Assembly (NCBI RefSeq): GCF_001427025.1
Contig: NZ_LMGA01000001.1
Location: 1,711,884 to 1,775,883 of the forward strand
From: Mesorhizobium sp. Root554
Lineage (GTDB): Bacteria > Pseudomonadota > Alphaproteobacteria > Rhizobiales > Rhizobiaceae
DNA: 64,000 bases
Reading direction: 5' to 3'
A model generated the notes under the pieces. It had not been told where the DNA came from, did no database searches, and saw nothing but the letters and a program-made list of their open reading frames with translations. Made by a program: the position numbers and the translations under genes. Position 1 is the first letter of the stretch; each line of letters starts with the position of its first letter. Shown here piece after piece: positions 15,695 through 23,858 of the stretch.

Positions 15695-17146
15695 TCAAAC
15701 CCCGCTCGCCGGGATGCCGCTGCGCTCGACCTTGCGCGGCGCGACCAGTTCCTTCCAGGTCGAAAGCGCCCGGTTGACCGCCTGGTGCGGCTGGCGGGCG
15801 ACGAACTCGCCATGGCCGGGCTTCGTCTTCACCTCGTTCTCCTGGATCGCCAGTTCGCCGCGCGTGAACACGAAGCGCGGCAGGCCGGTGACTTCGACAC
15901 CCTCGAAGACATTGTAGTCGATCACCGATTGCTGGCCCTTGGCCGAGATCGTCTTCCTGCGCTTCGGGTCCCAGACGATCAGGTCGGCGTCCGCGCCTTC
16001 GACCACCGCGCCCTTCTTGGGATACATGTTGAGAATCTTGGCGATGTTGGTGGAGGTCACCGCGACGAACTCCTCCTTGGTCAGCCGCCCGGTGTTGACG
16101 CCCTTCGTCCACAACACAGGCAGCCTGTCCTCCAGCCCGCCAGTGCCGTTCGGGATCTTTGTGAAATCGTCGACGCCGGTGCGCTTCTGTTGGGTGGTGA
16201 AGGCGCAATGGTCCGTCGCCACCACCTGTAGCGAACCCGCAGAGAGACCGGCCCACAGCGAATCCTGATGCTGCTTGTTGCGGAAGGGCGGGCTCATCAC
16301 CCGGCGCGCCGCGTGGTCCCAGTCCTTGTTGAAATATTCGGTTTCATCCAGCGTCAGGTGCTGGATCAGCGGCTCGCCATAGACGCGCATCCCCTTCTGC
16401 CGCGCCCGGCGGATCGCCTCGTGGCTCTGCTCGCAGGATGTGTGCACGACATAGAGCGGCACGCCGGCCATGTCGGCGATCATGATGGCGCGGTTGGTCG
16501 CCTCGCCCTCGACTTCCGGCGGTCGCGAATAGGCGTGGCCTTCCGGCCCGTTATTGCCTTCGGCGAGCAGCTTCTGCGACAGGGCCGCGACCACGTCGCC
16601 GTTCTCGGCATGGACGAGCGGCAGCGCGCCCAGTTCGGCGCAGCGCTGGAACGACGCCAGCATCTCGTCGTCATTGACCATCAGCGAGCCCTTGTAGGCC
16701 ATGAAGTGCTTGAACGAGGTGATGCCCTTGTCGACCACGGTCTTCATCTCGTCGAAGACCTGCTTGTCCCACCAGGTGACCGCCATGTGGAAAGAGTAGT
16801 CGCAGGCGGCCTTGGACGTCTTGTTGTCCCACATCTGCAGCGCCTCGAGCAGCGATTGCCGCGGCGCCGGCAGGCAGAAATCCACCACCATCGTCGTGCC
16901 GCCGGCCAGCGCGGCGCGCGTGCCGCTCTCGAAATCGTCGGCCGAATAGGTGCCCATGAAAGGCATTTCGAGATGCGTGTGCGGGTCGATGCCGCCCGGC
17001 ATCACATAGCAGCCGCTGGCGTCGAAACTCTCGTCGCCCGACAGGTTTTGGCCGATCTCGACGATCCTGCCGCCGTCGATCTTCACATCGGCCTTGTAGC
17101 TGCGGTCCGCGGTGACGATCGTGCCGTTCCTGATGACCCTGGACAT
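15695..17146 (-). CDS. hydA: Dihydropyrimidinase (D-hydantoinase)
   Basis: The 483-residue enzyme belongs to the cyclic amidohydrolase family. It opens dihydrouracil and dihydrothymine to N-carbamoyl-beta-alanine and its methyl homologue. The metal ligands are visible: DPHTH with H56 and H58, the carbamylated lysine K152 in FMAYKG, H179 in LVHAENGD, H235 in VVHTSC and D312 in TDHCAF. AAGGAGA lies upstream of the ATG. Length is typical of the family. The surrounding beta-ureidopropionase-type and beta-alanine aminotransferase genes support true dihydropyrimidinase function rather than hydantoin use. It is the second step of the reductive pyrimidine pathway. Confidence 0.95.
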   Translation of the reverse strand: MSRVIRNGTIVTADRSYKADVKIDGGRIVEIGQNLSGDESFDASGCYVMPGGIDPHTHLEMPFMGTYSADDFESGTRAALAGGTTMVVDFCLPAPRQSLLEALQMWDNKTSKAACDYSFHMAVTWWDKQVFDEMKTVVDKGITSFKHFMAYKGSLMVNDDEMLASFQRCAELGALPLVHAENGDVVAALSQKLLAEGNNGPEGHAYSRPPEVEGEATNRAIMIADMAGVPLYVVHTSCEQSHEAIRRARQKGMRVYGEPLIQHLTLDETEYFNKDWDHAARRVMSPPFRNKQHQDSLWAGLSAGSLQVVATDHCAFTTQQKRTGVDDFTKIPNGTGGLEDRLPVLWTKGVNTGRLTKEEFVAVTSTNIAKILNMYPKKGAVVEGADADLIVWDPKRRKTISAKGQQSVIDYNVFEGVEVTGLPRFVFTRGELAIQENEVKTKPGHGEFVARQPHQAVNRALSTWKELVAPRKVERSGIPASGV

Positions 17147-17156
17147 GACTTTCTCC

Positions 17157-18029
17157 TTACCCCAGGCGCCGTGAGCGCCAGTTCCGCAAATCCTTCATCA
17201 ACGCATCCAGCGTGCCGAACACCGGCACCGCCACGGCAAGCGTCGCAGGCTTCAGTTCCTTGGTCGGCACGCAATCCATGGCGATCTTGCGCTGGTGCTC
17301 CTCGCTGCACCAGATGCGCGAAAACTCGAGAATTTCGGCGATGATGTCCTCGCGCAGCCTGTTGATGCGCTGATGGTTCATGCGGAAGATCGACAGGATC
17401 GACAGGAACACGGTGATGATCGCCACCGCGAAGATGATCAGCAGGTAATGCGGGTTGCCGGCATACCGTCCGCTCAGTTCGGCGTAGATCCACATGCCCA
17501 GCGAAAACACCACGAACGACTTGGAGATGCGGAATGTCGACAATGTGCCCTGCACCTTGTTCTTGGTGTAGTCGTCGCTGGCGATCTCGATCTCCCGCAG
17601 CTTCTTCGAAAAATCGTAGAGCCGCTGGTTTTCTTCCTCGGTGTGCTCCTCGCCGCGCGCCTCGCGCAGCGTCTGGAACGCCTTCCAGGTGATGTCGTCG
17701 ATCGCCGTCCAGCCGGAGAGCGGGATGATCGCCGGCGGCAGGTAGAAACCCACACGCTCGAACGCGACATAGACCAGGTGGATCGTCGTCAGGAAGATGA
17801 ACAGGATGAGCAGGATGGCGAAATCGGACACGCCGAGCGTGTCGAAGATGTTCTGGTAGTTCTGCACCACGCCGTTCAACAGGTCGATGCTGGGCAGGAA
17901 GCCGTCCGTCGTGTTGCCGATCGGGATGAACCCGGAAATGACGTAGAACACGACGCCCGCCACCAAAAGGCGCGACGTCATGAAGTTCGAGAACCGGATG
18001 ACGCCCTGGAGGAGGAGCTCGACGTCCAT
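17157..18029 (-). CDS. Membrane protein of unknown function
   Basis: The 290-residue protein has about four membrane helices: residues 20-37 (LLVAGVVFYVISGFIPIG), 70-92, 168-186 (SFVVFSLGMWIYAEL) and 194-216. Between helices two and three is a roughly 70-residue charged, probably cytoplasmic segment. It has no recognisable transporter or enzyme motif. It lies within the pyrimidine-catabolic array, 10 bases before hydA and directly abutting the LysE-type gene, so it is almost certainly co-transcribed. I cannot name a family. Confidence 0.75.
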   Translation of the reverse strand: MDVELLLQGVIRFSNFMTSRLLVAGVVFYVISGFIPIGNTTDGFLPSIDLLNGVVQNYQNIFDTLGVSDFAILLILFIFLTTIHLVYVAFERVGFYLPPAIIPLSGWTAIDDITWKAFQTLREARGEEHTEEENQRLYDFSKKLREIEIASDDYTKNKVQGTLSTFRISKSFVVFSLGMWIYAELSGRYAGNPHYLLIIFAVAIITVFLSILSIFRMNHQRINRLREDIIAEILEFSRIWCSEEHQRKIAMDCVPTKELKPATLAVAVPVFGTLDALMKDLRNWRSRRLG

Positions 18030-18662
18030 TCAGGTCCTCAATGTGGCGAGTTTGATGCCGAAGCCAACGAACACCGCGCCGGTCAGCGCCTTGACCGCGC
18101 GTTGCACCCTGCCGCTCCGCGCCACCTTCGACAGCCGCTCGAACAAAAGCACCATCGGCCCGAACCAAAGCATATTCAAAAGCGCATGAACGGCGACGAG
18201 CATGAACGCGCTGAGAGGCGAACTGCTATGTGGAACGAACTGCGGAAAAGCCGCGATATAGAACATCGCGACTTTCGGGTTGAGTGCGTTGGTCAGGAAC
18301 CCCTCGCCGAAGGCCTTTGCCAGCGTGCGCGGATTGCGCGCCGGAGCAACTTTCAAAACGTCCGCCGGCCTGCCGCGCAGCGCCTCGATCAGCGCCTTGA
18401 CGCCGATCCAGATCAGATAGACCGCGCCGACAAGCTTGACGGCCAGGAACAGATTGGCCGACTGCAGCACAAGCACCGACAGGCCGAATATCGCAAACGT
18501 GCCGTGCATGAAGAACGCAGTGGCAAAGCCGGCGATATTGGCGAAACCCGCGGCTTTTCCCGATGTCGGCACGGTCTTGGCGATCAGAACGCCATTCGGT
18601 CCTGGCGACATGATCAGCAGGGCCGCCATAGCGGCGAAGGCGAGGATCGTGGAAGAGGTCAT
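18030..18662 (-). CDS. LysE/RhtB-family amino acid exporter
   Basis: The 210-residue protein has six hydrophobic segments and the family motifs MSPGPNGVLIAKT near the N-terminus and LTNALNPKVAMFYIAAFPQF in the middle. LysE/RhtB proteins export amino acids. It lies between the amidohydrolase gene (four bases away) and the unknown membrane protein. Export of beta-alanine or beta-aminoisobutyrate when these accumulate would fit the context but is not shown. Confidence 0.9.
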   Translation of the reverse strand: MTSSTILAFAAMAALLIMSPGPNGVLIAKTVPTSGKAAGFANIAGFATAFFMHGTFAIFGLSVLVLQSANLFLAVKLVGAVYLIWIGVKALIEALRGRPADVLKVAPARNPRTLAKAFGEGFLTNALNPKVAMFYIAAFPQFVPHSSSPLSAFMLVAVHALLNMLWFGPMVLLFERLSKVARSGRVQRAVKALTGAVFVGFGIKLATLRT

Positions 18663-18666
18663 GTCT

Positions 18667-19917
18667 TCACCCTACGATCTCCGCCGTTTCCACAACCGCA
18701 TGGAACAGCACGTCCGTGCCGGCCGCCGCCCACTCCTTGGAAATCTCCTCCGCCTCGTTGTGCGAAAGCCCGTCGACGCAAGGACACATCACCATCGCCG
18801 CCGGCGCCACCCGGTTGACCCAGCAGGCGTCGTGCCCGGCGCCGGACACGATGTTGCGGTGCGTATAGCCCAGCCGCTCGGCCGCCTCGCGCACCGCGCG
18901 CACGCAATTCTCGTCGAACGTCACCGGGTCGAAATGGCCGACCTGCTCGACTTCGAAACCGATATCCAGCGCCTCGCAGATCAGCGCGATGCCGCTGCGG
19001 ATGCGCTCATCCATCTCGTCCAGCACCTCCTTGTTCGGCGAGCGGATGTCGATGGTGAAGACGGTGCGGCCGGCGATGATGTTTCGGGAGTTCGGATAGA
19101 CCTCCATGTGGCCGATCGCGCCGACCGCGTCCGGCTGGTAGTCCATCGCCACCTCGTGCACCAGTTCGGTCACCCGCGCCATGCCGAGCCCGGCGTTGCG
19201 CCGCTTCGGCATCGGCGTCGAGCCGGTGTGGCTTTCCTTGCCGGTCAGGGTCACCTGCAGCCATTTGAGGCCCTGGCCGTGGGTGACGACGCCGATCTCG
19301 ATGTCCTCGTCCTCGAGGATCGGACCCTGCTCGATATGCAGTTCGAAATAGGCGTGCATCTTGCGTGCGCCGACCTCCTCGTCGCCCTTCCAGCCGATGC
19401 GCGCCAGCTCCTCGCCGAAGCGCTTGCCGTCCTTGTCCTTGCGGTCGTAGGCCCAGTCCTGCTCATGCACGCCGGCGAACACGCCGGACGCCAGCATCGC
19501 CGGTGCAAAGCGCGCGCCTTCTTCGTTGGTCCAGTTCACGACGACGATCGGATGCTTCGTCCTGATGCCGAGATCGTCGAGCGTGCGGATGACCTCCAGC
19601 CCGCCCAGCACGCCCAGCACGCCGTCATACTTGCCGCCGGTCGGCTGCGTATCGAGATGGCTGCCGACATAGACCGGCAGCGCCTCCGGATCGGTTCCCT
19701 CGCGCCGCGCGAACATGGTGCCCATCCGGTCGAGGCCCATGGTGAGCCCGGCCTTCTCGCACCAGCTCTTGAACAAATGCCGGCCCTCGCCGTCCTCGTC
19801 GGTCAGCGTCTGGCGGTTGTTGCCGCCGGCGACGCCCGGGCCGATCTTCGCCATCTCCATGAGGGAATCCCACAAACGATCTGGATTGATTCGAAGATTT
19901 TCGCCCGGTGCCGCCAT
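18667..19917 (-). CDS. Zn-dependent amidohydrolase, N-carbamoyl-beta-alanine/amino acid type (M20)
   Basis: The 416-residue protein belongs to the hydantoinase/carbamoylase branch of M20. The metal-site motifs are VGSHLDTQP, TNEEGARFAP and the late GLSHNEAEE; ELHIEQGP and SGAGHDA are also family hallmarks. It should hydrolyse N-carbamoyl-beta-alanine to beta-alanine, CO2 and ammonia (beta-ureidopropionase), the third step of the reductive pyrimidine pathway. By motif alone an N-carbamoyl-L-amino acid hydrolase or allantoate amidohydrolase is possible; the neighbouring dihydropyrimidinase and aminotransferase decide for beta-ureidopropionase. Confidence 0.92.
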   Translation of the reverse strand: MAAPGENLRINPDRLWDSLMEMAKIGPGVAGGNNRQTLTDEDGEGRHLFKSWCEKAGLTMGLDRMGTMFARREGTDPEALPVYVGSHLDTQPTGGKYDGVLGVLGGLEVIRTLDDLGIRTKHPIVVVNWTNEEGARFAPAMLASGVFAGVHEQDWAYDRKDKDGKRFGEELARIGWKGDEEVGARKMHAYFELHIEQGPILEDEDIEIGVVTHGQGLKWLQVTLTGKESHTGSTPMPKRRNAGLGMARVTELVHEVAMDYQPDAVGAIGHMEVYPNSRNIIAGRTVFTIDIRSPNKEVLDEMDERIRSGIALICEALDIGFEVEQVGHFDPVTFDENCVRAVREAAERLGYTHRNIVSGAGHDACWVNRVAPAAMVMCPCVDGLSHNEAEEISKEWAAAGTDVLFHAVVETAEIVG

Positions 19918-19925
19918 GTAGTCTC

Positions 19926-20219
19926 CTATTTCAGTTCGACCTCGATGAACGCCATCGGCTCGGTTCCGCCATTGACGACGTTATGCTCGACGCCCTCCTC
20001 GCGACGGTATGCGAGCCCCGCCGCCATGTCGACGGTCCGCGTTCCGCCGCCCGGCTCTTCCAGCAGGAAGGTGCACGGCGTCAGCGTCGTCACGACGTAA
20101 TCCATGCCGTGACGGTGCCAACCGGTTTCCGCGCCCGGCGCGAAGTCCCAACGCGTGACCTTGACGCGGTCGTCGTCAACCAGGACCGTCGGATTGGCGA
20201 CTTCCCGCGCGCGCAGCAT
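19926..20219 (-). CDS. Small cupin-domain protein
   Basis: The 97-residue protein is a single cupin. The metal-binding motif begins WDFAPGAETGWHRHGMDYVV and a second motif ends in the histidine of REEGVEHNVVN. Single-domain cupins of this type often occur beside amidohydrolases; the role here is unknown. The ATG at 20219 is chosen over an in-frame TTG at 20237 because that TTG lies inside a transposon-like element. The A of the start codon falls in the TA flanking that element, so the native leader has been replaced by element sequence. Confidence 0.85.
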   Translation of the reverse strand: MLRAREVANPTVLVDDDRVKVTRWDFAPGAETGWHRHGMDYVVTTLTPCTFLLEEPGGGTRTVDMAAGLAYRREEGVEHNVVNGGTEPMAFIEVELK

Positions 20220-20486
20220 AGGGTCAGGACCTGTCAATCTGGTCGAAATGGTGTGCGGCCATCTGGCCGGATACGCGGAGCGAAGACGCAGGAAGCCAAA
20301 TGGCTTTCAAGTTCTTCGCGACAAAGTCGCGGGCCAGATGGAACACGTCCGAAGGACGCCGAAACGGCTTCGAGCTGCCGCGTCGAAGCCCTCGGCCGAT
20401 GGAACCACATCGACCCTCGGTCCTCTCTTTGCATCTCTTTGCCGTTTCCGGCGCCATTTCGATCATATTAGCAGATCCTGACCCTA
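20219..20486. mobile_element. MITE-like element with 33 bp inverted ends and TA target duplication
   Basis: The element (20221-20484, 264 bp) begins GGGTCAGGACCTG and ends CAGATCCTGACCC. Including the flanking TA, the outer 33 bases at each end match the inverse of the other end at about 28 positions. A TA dinucleotide flanks both sides (20219-20220 and 20485-20486), as in IS630/Tc1-mariner insertions. It is too short to encode a transposase. The inserted sequence lies exactly between the aminotransferase stop codon, which it completes (TAG), and the cupin start codon. I cannot name the parent IS. Confidence 0.78.
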
Positions 20487-21812
20487 GTCCACCGCCCTCA
20501 GCACCTCGCGGACGTGATCGATCAATTCATCGATCTGTCCCTTGCTGATGATGAGCGGCGGCGACAGCGCGATGATGTCGCCGGTGGTGCGGATCAGCGC
20601 GCCGCGCTCGAACGCCTTCACGAAGGCCGAGAAGGCCCGCTTGGTCGGCTGTCCGGCGATCGGCGAAAGCTCGATGGCGCCAATCAGGCCGATGTTGCGA
20701 ATATCGATGACGTGCGGCTCGCCCTTCAGCGAATGCAGCGCATCCTCCCAATAGGGCGCGAGCTCGGCGCCGCGCGTCAGCAGCCCCTCTTCCTTGTAGG
20801 TGTCGAGCGTGGCGAGCGCCGCGGCGCAGGCGATCGGGTTGCCGGAATAGGTATAGCCGTGGAAGAACTCGATCATGTGCTCGGGGCCGTTCATGAACGT
20901 GTCGTGGATTTCCCTGGTGGCGAACACCGCGCCCATCGGGATGACGCCGTTGGAGACACCCTTGGCGGTGGTGATGATGTCGGGCGTGACGCCGAAATAG
21001 TCGGCGGCAAACGGTGTGCCGAGCCGGCCGAAGCCGGTGATGACCTCATCGAAGATCAGCAATATGCCATGCTTGGTGCAGATGTCGCGCAGCCGCTTGA
21101 GATAGCCCTTCGGCGGCAGGATGACGCCGGTCGATCCCGCCACCGGCTCGACGATGACGGCGGCGATGGTCGAGGCGTCGTGCAGCGCGACGATGCGCTC
21201 CAGCTCGTCCGCCAGCTCGGCGCCGTGCTCGGGCACGCCGCGGGTGAAGGCGTTCTTTGCCGGCAGATGCGTGTGCGGCATGTGATCCACGCCGGCCAGC
21301 AGCGTGCCGAACATCTTGCGGTTGGTGACGATGCCGCCGACCGAGATGCCACCGAAGTTGACGCCGTGATAGCCGCGCTCGCGGCCGATCAGCCGGGTAC
21401 GCGACCCCTCCCCGCGCGCCCGGTGGTAGGCAAGCGCCATCTTGAGCGCCGTATCGACCGATTCCGATCCGGAATTGGTGAAGAACACATGGTCCATGCC
21501 TTCCGGCGCGACGTCGACCAGACGGTTCGCCAGTTCGAACACGATCGGATGCCCCATCTGGAACGCCGGCGCATAGTCAAGCTCTGCCGCCTGCGTCTGG
21601 ATCGCCTCGGTGATCTTGGGCCGGCAATGGCCGGCATTGACGCACCACAGGCCGGCCGTGCCGTCGAGAATCTTGCGGCCGTCGCTGGCGGTGTAGTGCA
21701 TGTCCTTCGCGGCGACCAGCATGCGCGGCGCCTGCTTGAACTGCCGGTTCGCCGTGAAAGGCATCCAGAATGCGCTGAGATCGTTCGGCGTGACCTTGAG
21801 CCGGTTTGACAT
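20484..21812 (-). CDS. Beta-alanine (omega-amino acid):pyruvate aminotransferase, class III
   Basis: The 442-residue PLP enzyme is a class III aminotransferase. The PLP lysine is K284 in TTAKGVSNG; FDEVITGFGRLG carries the aspartate that holds the PLP nitrogen; NSGSESVDTALKMA forms the phosphate cup. The N-terminus (AFWMPFTANRQFK) is typical of beta-alanine:pyruvate transaminases. It should convert beta-alanine plus pyruvate to malonate semialdehyde plus alanine, the last step of the reductive pyrimidine pathway. The ATG at 21812 follows AGGGAAG. It is the first gene of the leftward array and has a RutR-type box upstream. Its TAG stop is made of the TA flank and first G of a MITE-like element. 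Confidence 0.92.
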   Translation of the reverse strand: MSNRLKVTPNDLSAFWMPFTANRQFKQAPRMLVAAKDMHYTASDGRKILDGTAGLWCVNAGHCRPKITEAIQTQAAELDYAPAFQMGHPIVFELANRLVDVAPEGMDHVFFTNSGSESVDTALKMALAYHRARGEGSRTRLIGRERGYHGVNFGGISVGGIVTNRKMFGTLLAGVDHMPHTHLPAKNAFTRGVPEHGAELADELERIVALHDASTIAAVIVEPVAGSTGVILPPKGYLKRLRDICTKHGILLIFDEVITGFGRLGTPFAADYFGVTPDIITTAKGVSNGVIPMGAVFATREIHDTFMNGPEHMIEFFHGYTYSGNPIACAAALATLDTYKEEGLLTRGAELAPYWEDALHSLKGEPHVIDIRNIGLIGAIELSPIAGQPTKRAFSAFVKAFERGALIRTTGDIIALSPPLIISKGQIDELIDHVREVLRAVD

Positions 21813-21890
21813 GACCAAGCTTCCCTTTTCCGTACCTGTTTCGCTGCTGCCAACGCTTGGTCTTCGGCGCGTTTTCGTGCTACGAAAATT

Positions 21891-21906
21891 TTGACCGGAT
21901 GGACAA
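21891..21906. promoter_or_regulatory. RutR-type operator upstream of the pyrimidine operon
   Basis: TTGACCGGATGGACAA agrees with the E. coli RutR consensus TTGACCAnnTGGTCAA at 12 of 14 defined positions. It lies about 80 bases upstream of the aminotransferase start and 134 bases upstream of rutR, where it could control both divergent units. Confidence 0.7.
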
Positions 21907-22039
21907 ACGTTAGCACCGCCATGACGGCGGTCAAGGGATTACTAGCGGAAATGCAGGAACCTCAAAGCGCTCCACAGGCTGGCAAAAACTGGTCCAGAAC
22001 ATTGGTCCAGATAGATCGCCGGAACCGGATCGACAGGCA

Positions 22040-22684
22040 ATGACCACGACCGTCAAGGCGGCCGCGCCCCGCCGCACCCGCATCCAGACGGAAAAGCGCG
22101 AACTCATCCTCGAAGCCGCGCTCGAAGTGTTCTCGGCCAACGGTTTTCGCGGCGCCACCATCGACCAGATCGCCGAGGCCGCCGGCATGTCGAAGCCGAA
22201 CCTGCTGTATTATTTCCACCGCAAGGAAGACATCCACGAGACGCTGATCCAGCGCCTGCTCGACACCTGGCTGGCGCCCTTGCGCGAACTCGACGACATC
22301 GGCGACCCGCTGACGGAATTGCGCAGCTATATCCGCCGCAAGCTGGAGATGGCGCGCGATTTTCCGCGCGAAAGCCGGCTCTTCGCCAACGAGATCCTGC
22401 AGGGCGCGCCGCGCATCATGCCGCTGATCGAGGGCGAGCTGAAAACCCTGGTCGACGACAAGGTAGCGGTCATCAAGGGCTGGATGCGCGCCGGCAGGAT
22501 CATGCACACCGACCCCTATCACCTGATCTTCTCGATCTGGGCGACGACCCAGCACTACGCCGATTTCGACGTGCAGGTGCGCGCCGTGCTCGGTCCCGAC
22601 CGGGGCAGCGACGGCCGCTTCGAGGACGCGGCGCGGTTCCTCGAGCAGCTTTTCATCGAGGGTCTGAGACCGAAGCCTGAATAG
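22040..22684 (+). CDS. rutR: RutR-like TetR-family pyrimidine regulator
   Basis: The 214-residue protein closely follows E. coli RutR throughout. The N-terminal helix-turn-helix (about residues 20-65) includes AAGMSKPNLLYYF. The ligand domain shares DTWLAPL, SYIRRKLEMARDFPRESRLF, and DPYHLIFSIWATTQHYADF with RutR. RutR binds uracil or thymine and then releases its operators. The gene diverges from the pyrimidine-catabolic array with a RutR-type box between them, and a second box stands before preT. A TRAP transporter follows on the same strand after 100 bases. Confidence 0.93.
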   Translation: MTTTVKAAAPRRTRIQTEKRELILEAALEVFSANGFRGATIDQIAEAAGMSKPNLLYYFHRKEDIHETLIQRLLDTWLAPLRELDDIGDPLTELRSYIRRKLEMARDFPRESRLFANEILQGAPRIMPLIEGELKTLVDDKVAVIKGWMRAGRIMHTDPYHLIFSIWATTQHYADFDVQVRAVLGPDRGSDGRFEDAARFLEQLFIEGLRPKPE

Positions 22685-22784
22685 ACGAGCGATGGAGGAG
22701 ATGACAGCAGGCTGGGCATTGCGAGTTGACAAGCAATCCACCCCTGCAACATGCTGTCTTCTTTGAGTGAAAACAGGGAGGCTT

Positions 22785-23774
22785 ATGATGACGTTCTCAA
22801 TCACCCGCCGCACATTCTCCGCCGGCGTCGGCGCTTTGGCGCTGGCAGCGGCGACAGGCGCAGCGAGGGCGCAGCAGGCGTTCTTCCGCATCGGCACCGG
22901 GGGAACCTCCGGCACCTACTATCCGATCGGCGGCCTCATCGCGAACGCCATCTCGGCCACCAGCGGCAGCGGTGTCGAAGGCCTCGTGGCCAGCGCCGTC
23001 GCCTCCAACGGATCGGTCGCCAACATCAGCGCCATCCAGTCCGGCGCTTCCGAATCCGGCTTCACGCAGTCGGACGTCGCCTACTGGGCCTATTCCGGCA
23101 CCGGCCTCTATGAGGGCAAGCCCAAGGTCGAGGATTTGCGGCTCGTCGCAACGCTCTACCCGGAAACCATCCACCTCGTCGCCCGCGCCGACGCCGGCAT
23201 CAAGTCGGTCGCCGACCTCAAGGGCAAGCGCGTCTCGATGGACGAACCCGGTTCCGGCACGATCGTCGATGCGCGCCTCGTCCTGTCCGCCTACGGCATC
23301 ACCGAAAAGGACATCCAGCCGGAATATCTGAAGCCCGGCCCGGCCGGCGAAAGGCTGCAGGATGGCGCGATGGATGCCTATTTCTTCGTCGGCGGCTATC
23401 CGACCGGCGCTATCGTCGAACTGGCGGCGACCAACAACATCACCTTGGTGCCAATCACCGGGCCGGAGGCGGACAAGCTGCTTTCCGAGCAGAAATTCTT
23501 CTCGACCGACACCGTGCCCGCCAACACCTACAAGAACGTCGGCGAAACCAAGACGATCTCGGTCGCGGCACAGTGGGTCACCAGCGCCAAGCAGACCGAC
23601 GATCTCGTCTACAACATCGTCAAGGCGCTCTATAGCGAAGCCAACCAGAAGTCGCTGCAGGCCGGCCATGCCAAGGGCAAGCTGATAACGCTGGAAAACG
23701 CCACCACCAGCGCCGGCATTCCCTTCCATCCGGGCGCCGAGCGCTTCTACAAGGAAGCCGGCGCGCTGAAATAA
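22785..23774 (+). CDS. TAXI-family TRAP transporter solute-binding protein
   Basis: The 329-residue protein starts with a twin-arginine-like signal (TRRTFSAGVGALALAAATGAARA). The mature part begins FRIGTGGTSGTYYPIGG, the signature of the TAXI group. GGGAGG precedes the ATG at 22785. TAXI proteins deliver organic acids or amino acids to a fused TRAP permease, here encoded 84 bases downstream. The ligand cannot be read from sequence. The position behind rutR raises the possibility of a pyrimidine-related ligand, but glutamate-like or carboxylate ligands are also usual. Confidence 0.93.
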   Translation: MMTFSITRRTFSAGVGALALAAATGAARAQQAFFRIGTGGTSGTYYPIGGLIANAISATSGSGVEGLVASAVASNGSVANISAIQSGASESGFTQSDVAYWAYSGTGLYEGKPKVEDLRLVATLYPETIHLVARADAGIKSVADLKGKRVSMDEPGSGTIVDARLVLSAYGITEKDIQPEYLKPGPAGERLQDGAMDAYFFVGGYPTGAIVELAATNNITLVPITGPEADKLLSEQKFFSTDTVPANTYKNVGETKTISVAAQWVTSAKQTDDLVYNIVKALYSEANQKSLQAGHAKGKLITLENATTSAGIPFHPGAERFYKEAGALK

Positions 23775-23803
23775 GCTGTCGCCTGCCGAACGCGAGAAAA
23801 ACG

Positions 23804-23833
23804 ATGAGGCGGAAGGCAAACCTTCCGCCTCAT
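23804..23833. terminator. Perfect 13 bp hairpin between TRAP genes
   Basis: ATGAGGCGGAAGG, loop CAAA, CCTTCCGCCTCAT. There is no T-run, and it lies inside an operon between the binding-protein and permease genes. It is more likely an mRNA-protecting or partial-attenuation hairpin, giving more binding protein than permease, than a full terminator. Confidence 0.65.
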
Positions 23834-23858
23834 TCATGAAAGGGGAGCGGCCGCAGCG

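Noticed and set aside
20237..20242. In-frame TTG six codons upstream of the cupin start
   Set aside because: It lies within the inserted element, so it cannot be the ancestral start; the ATG at 20219 is preferred.
20224..20466. 80-codon frame inside the MITE-like element
   Set aside because: No recognisable domain, no ribosome-binding site; it is probably fortuitous within a non-coding mobile element.
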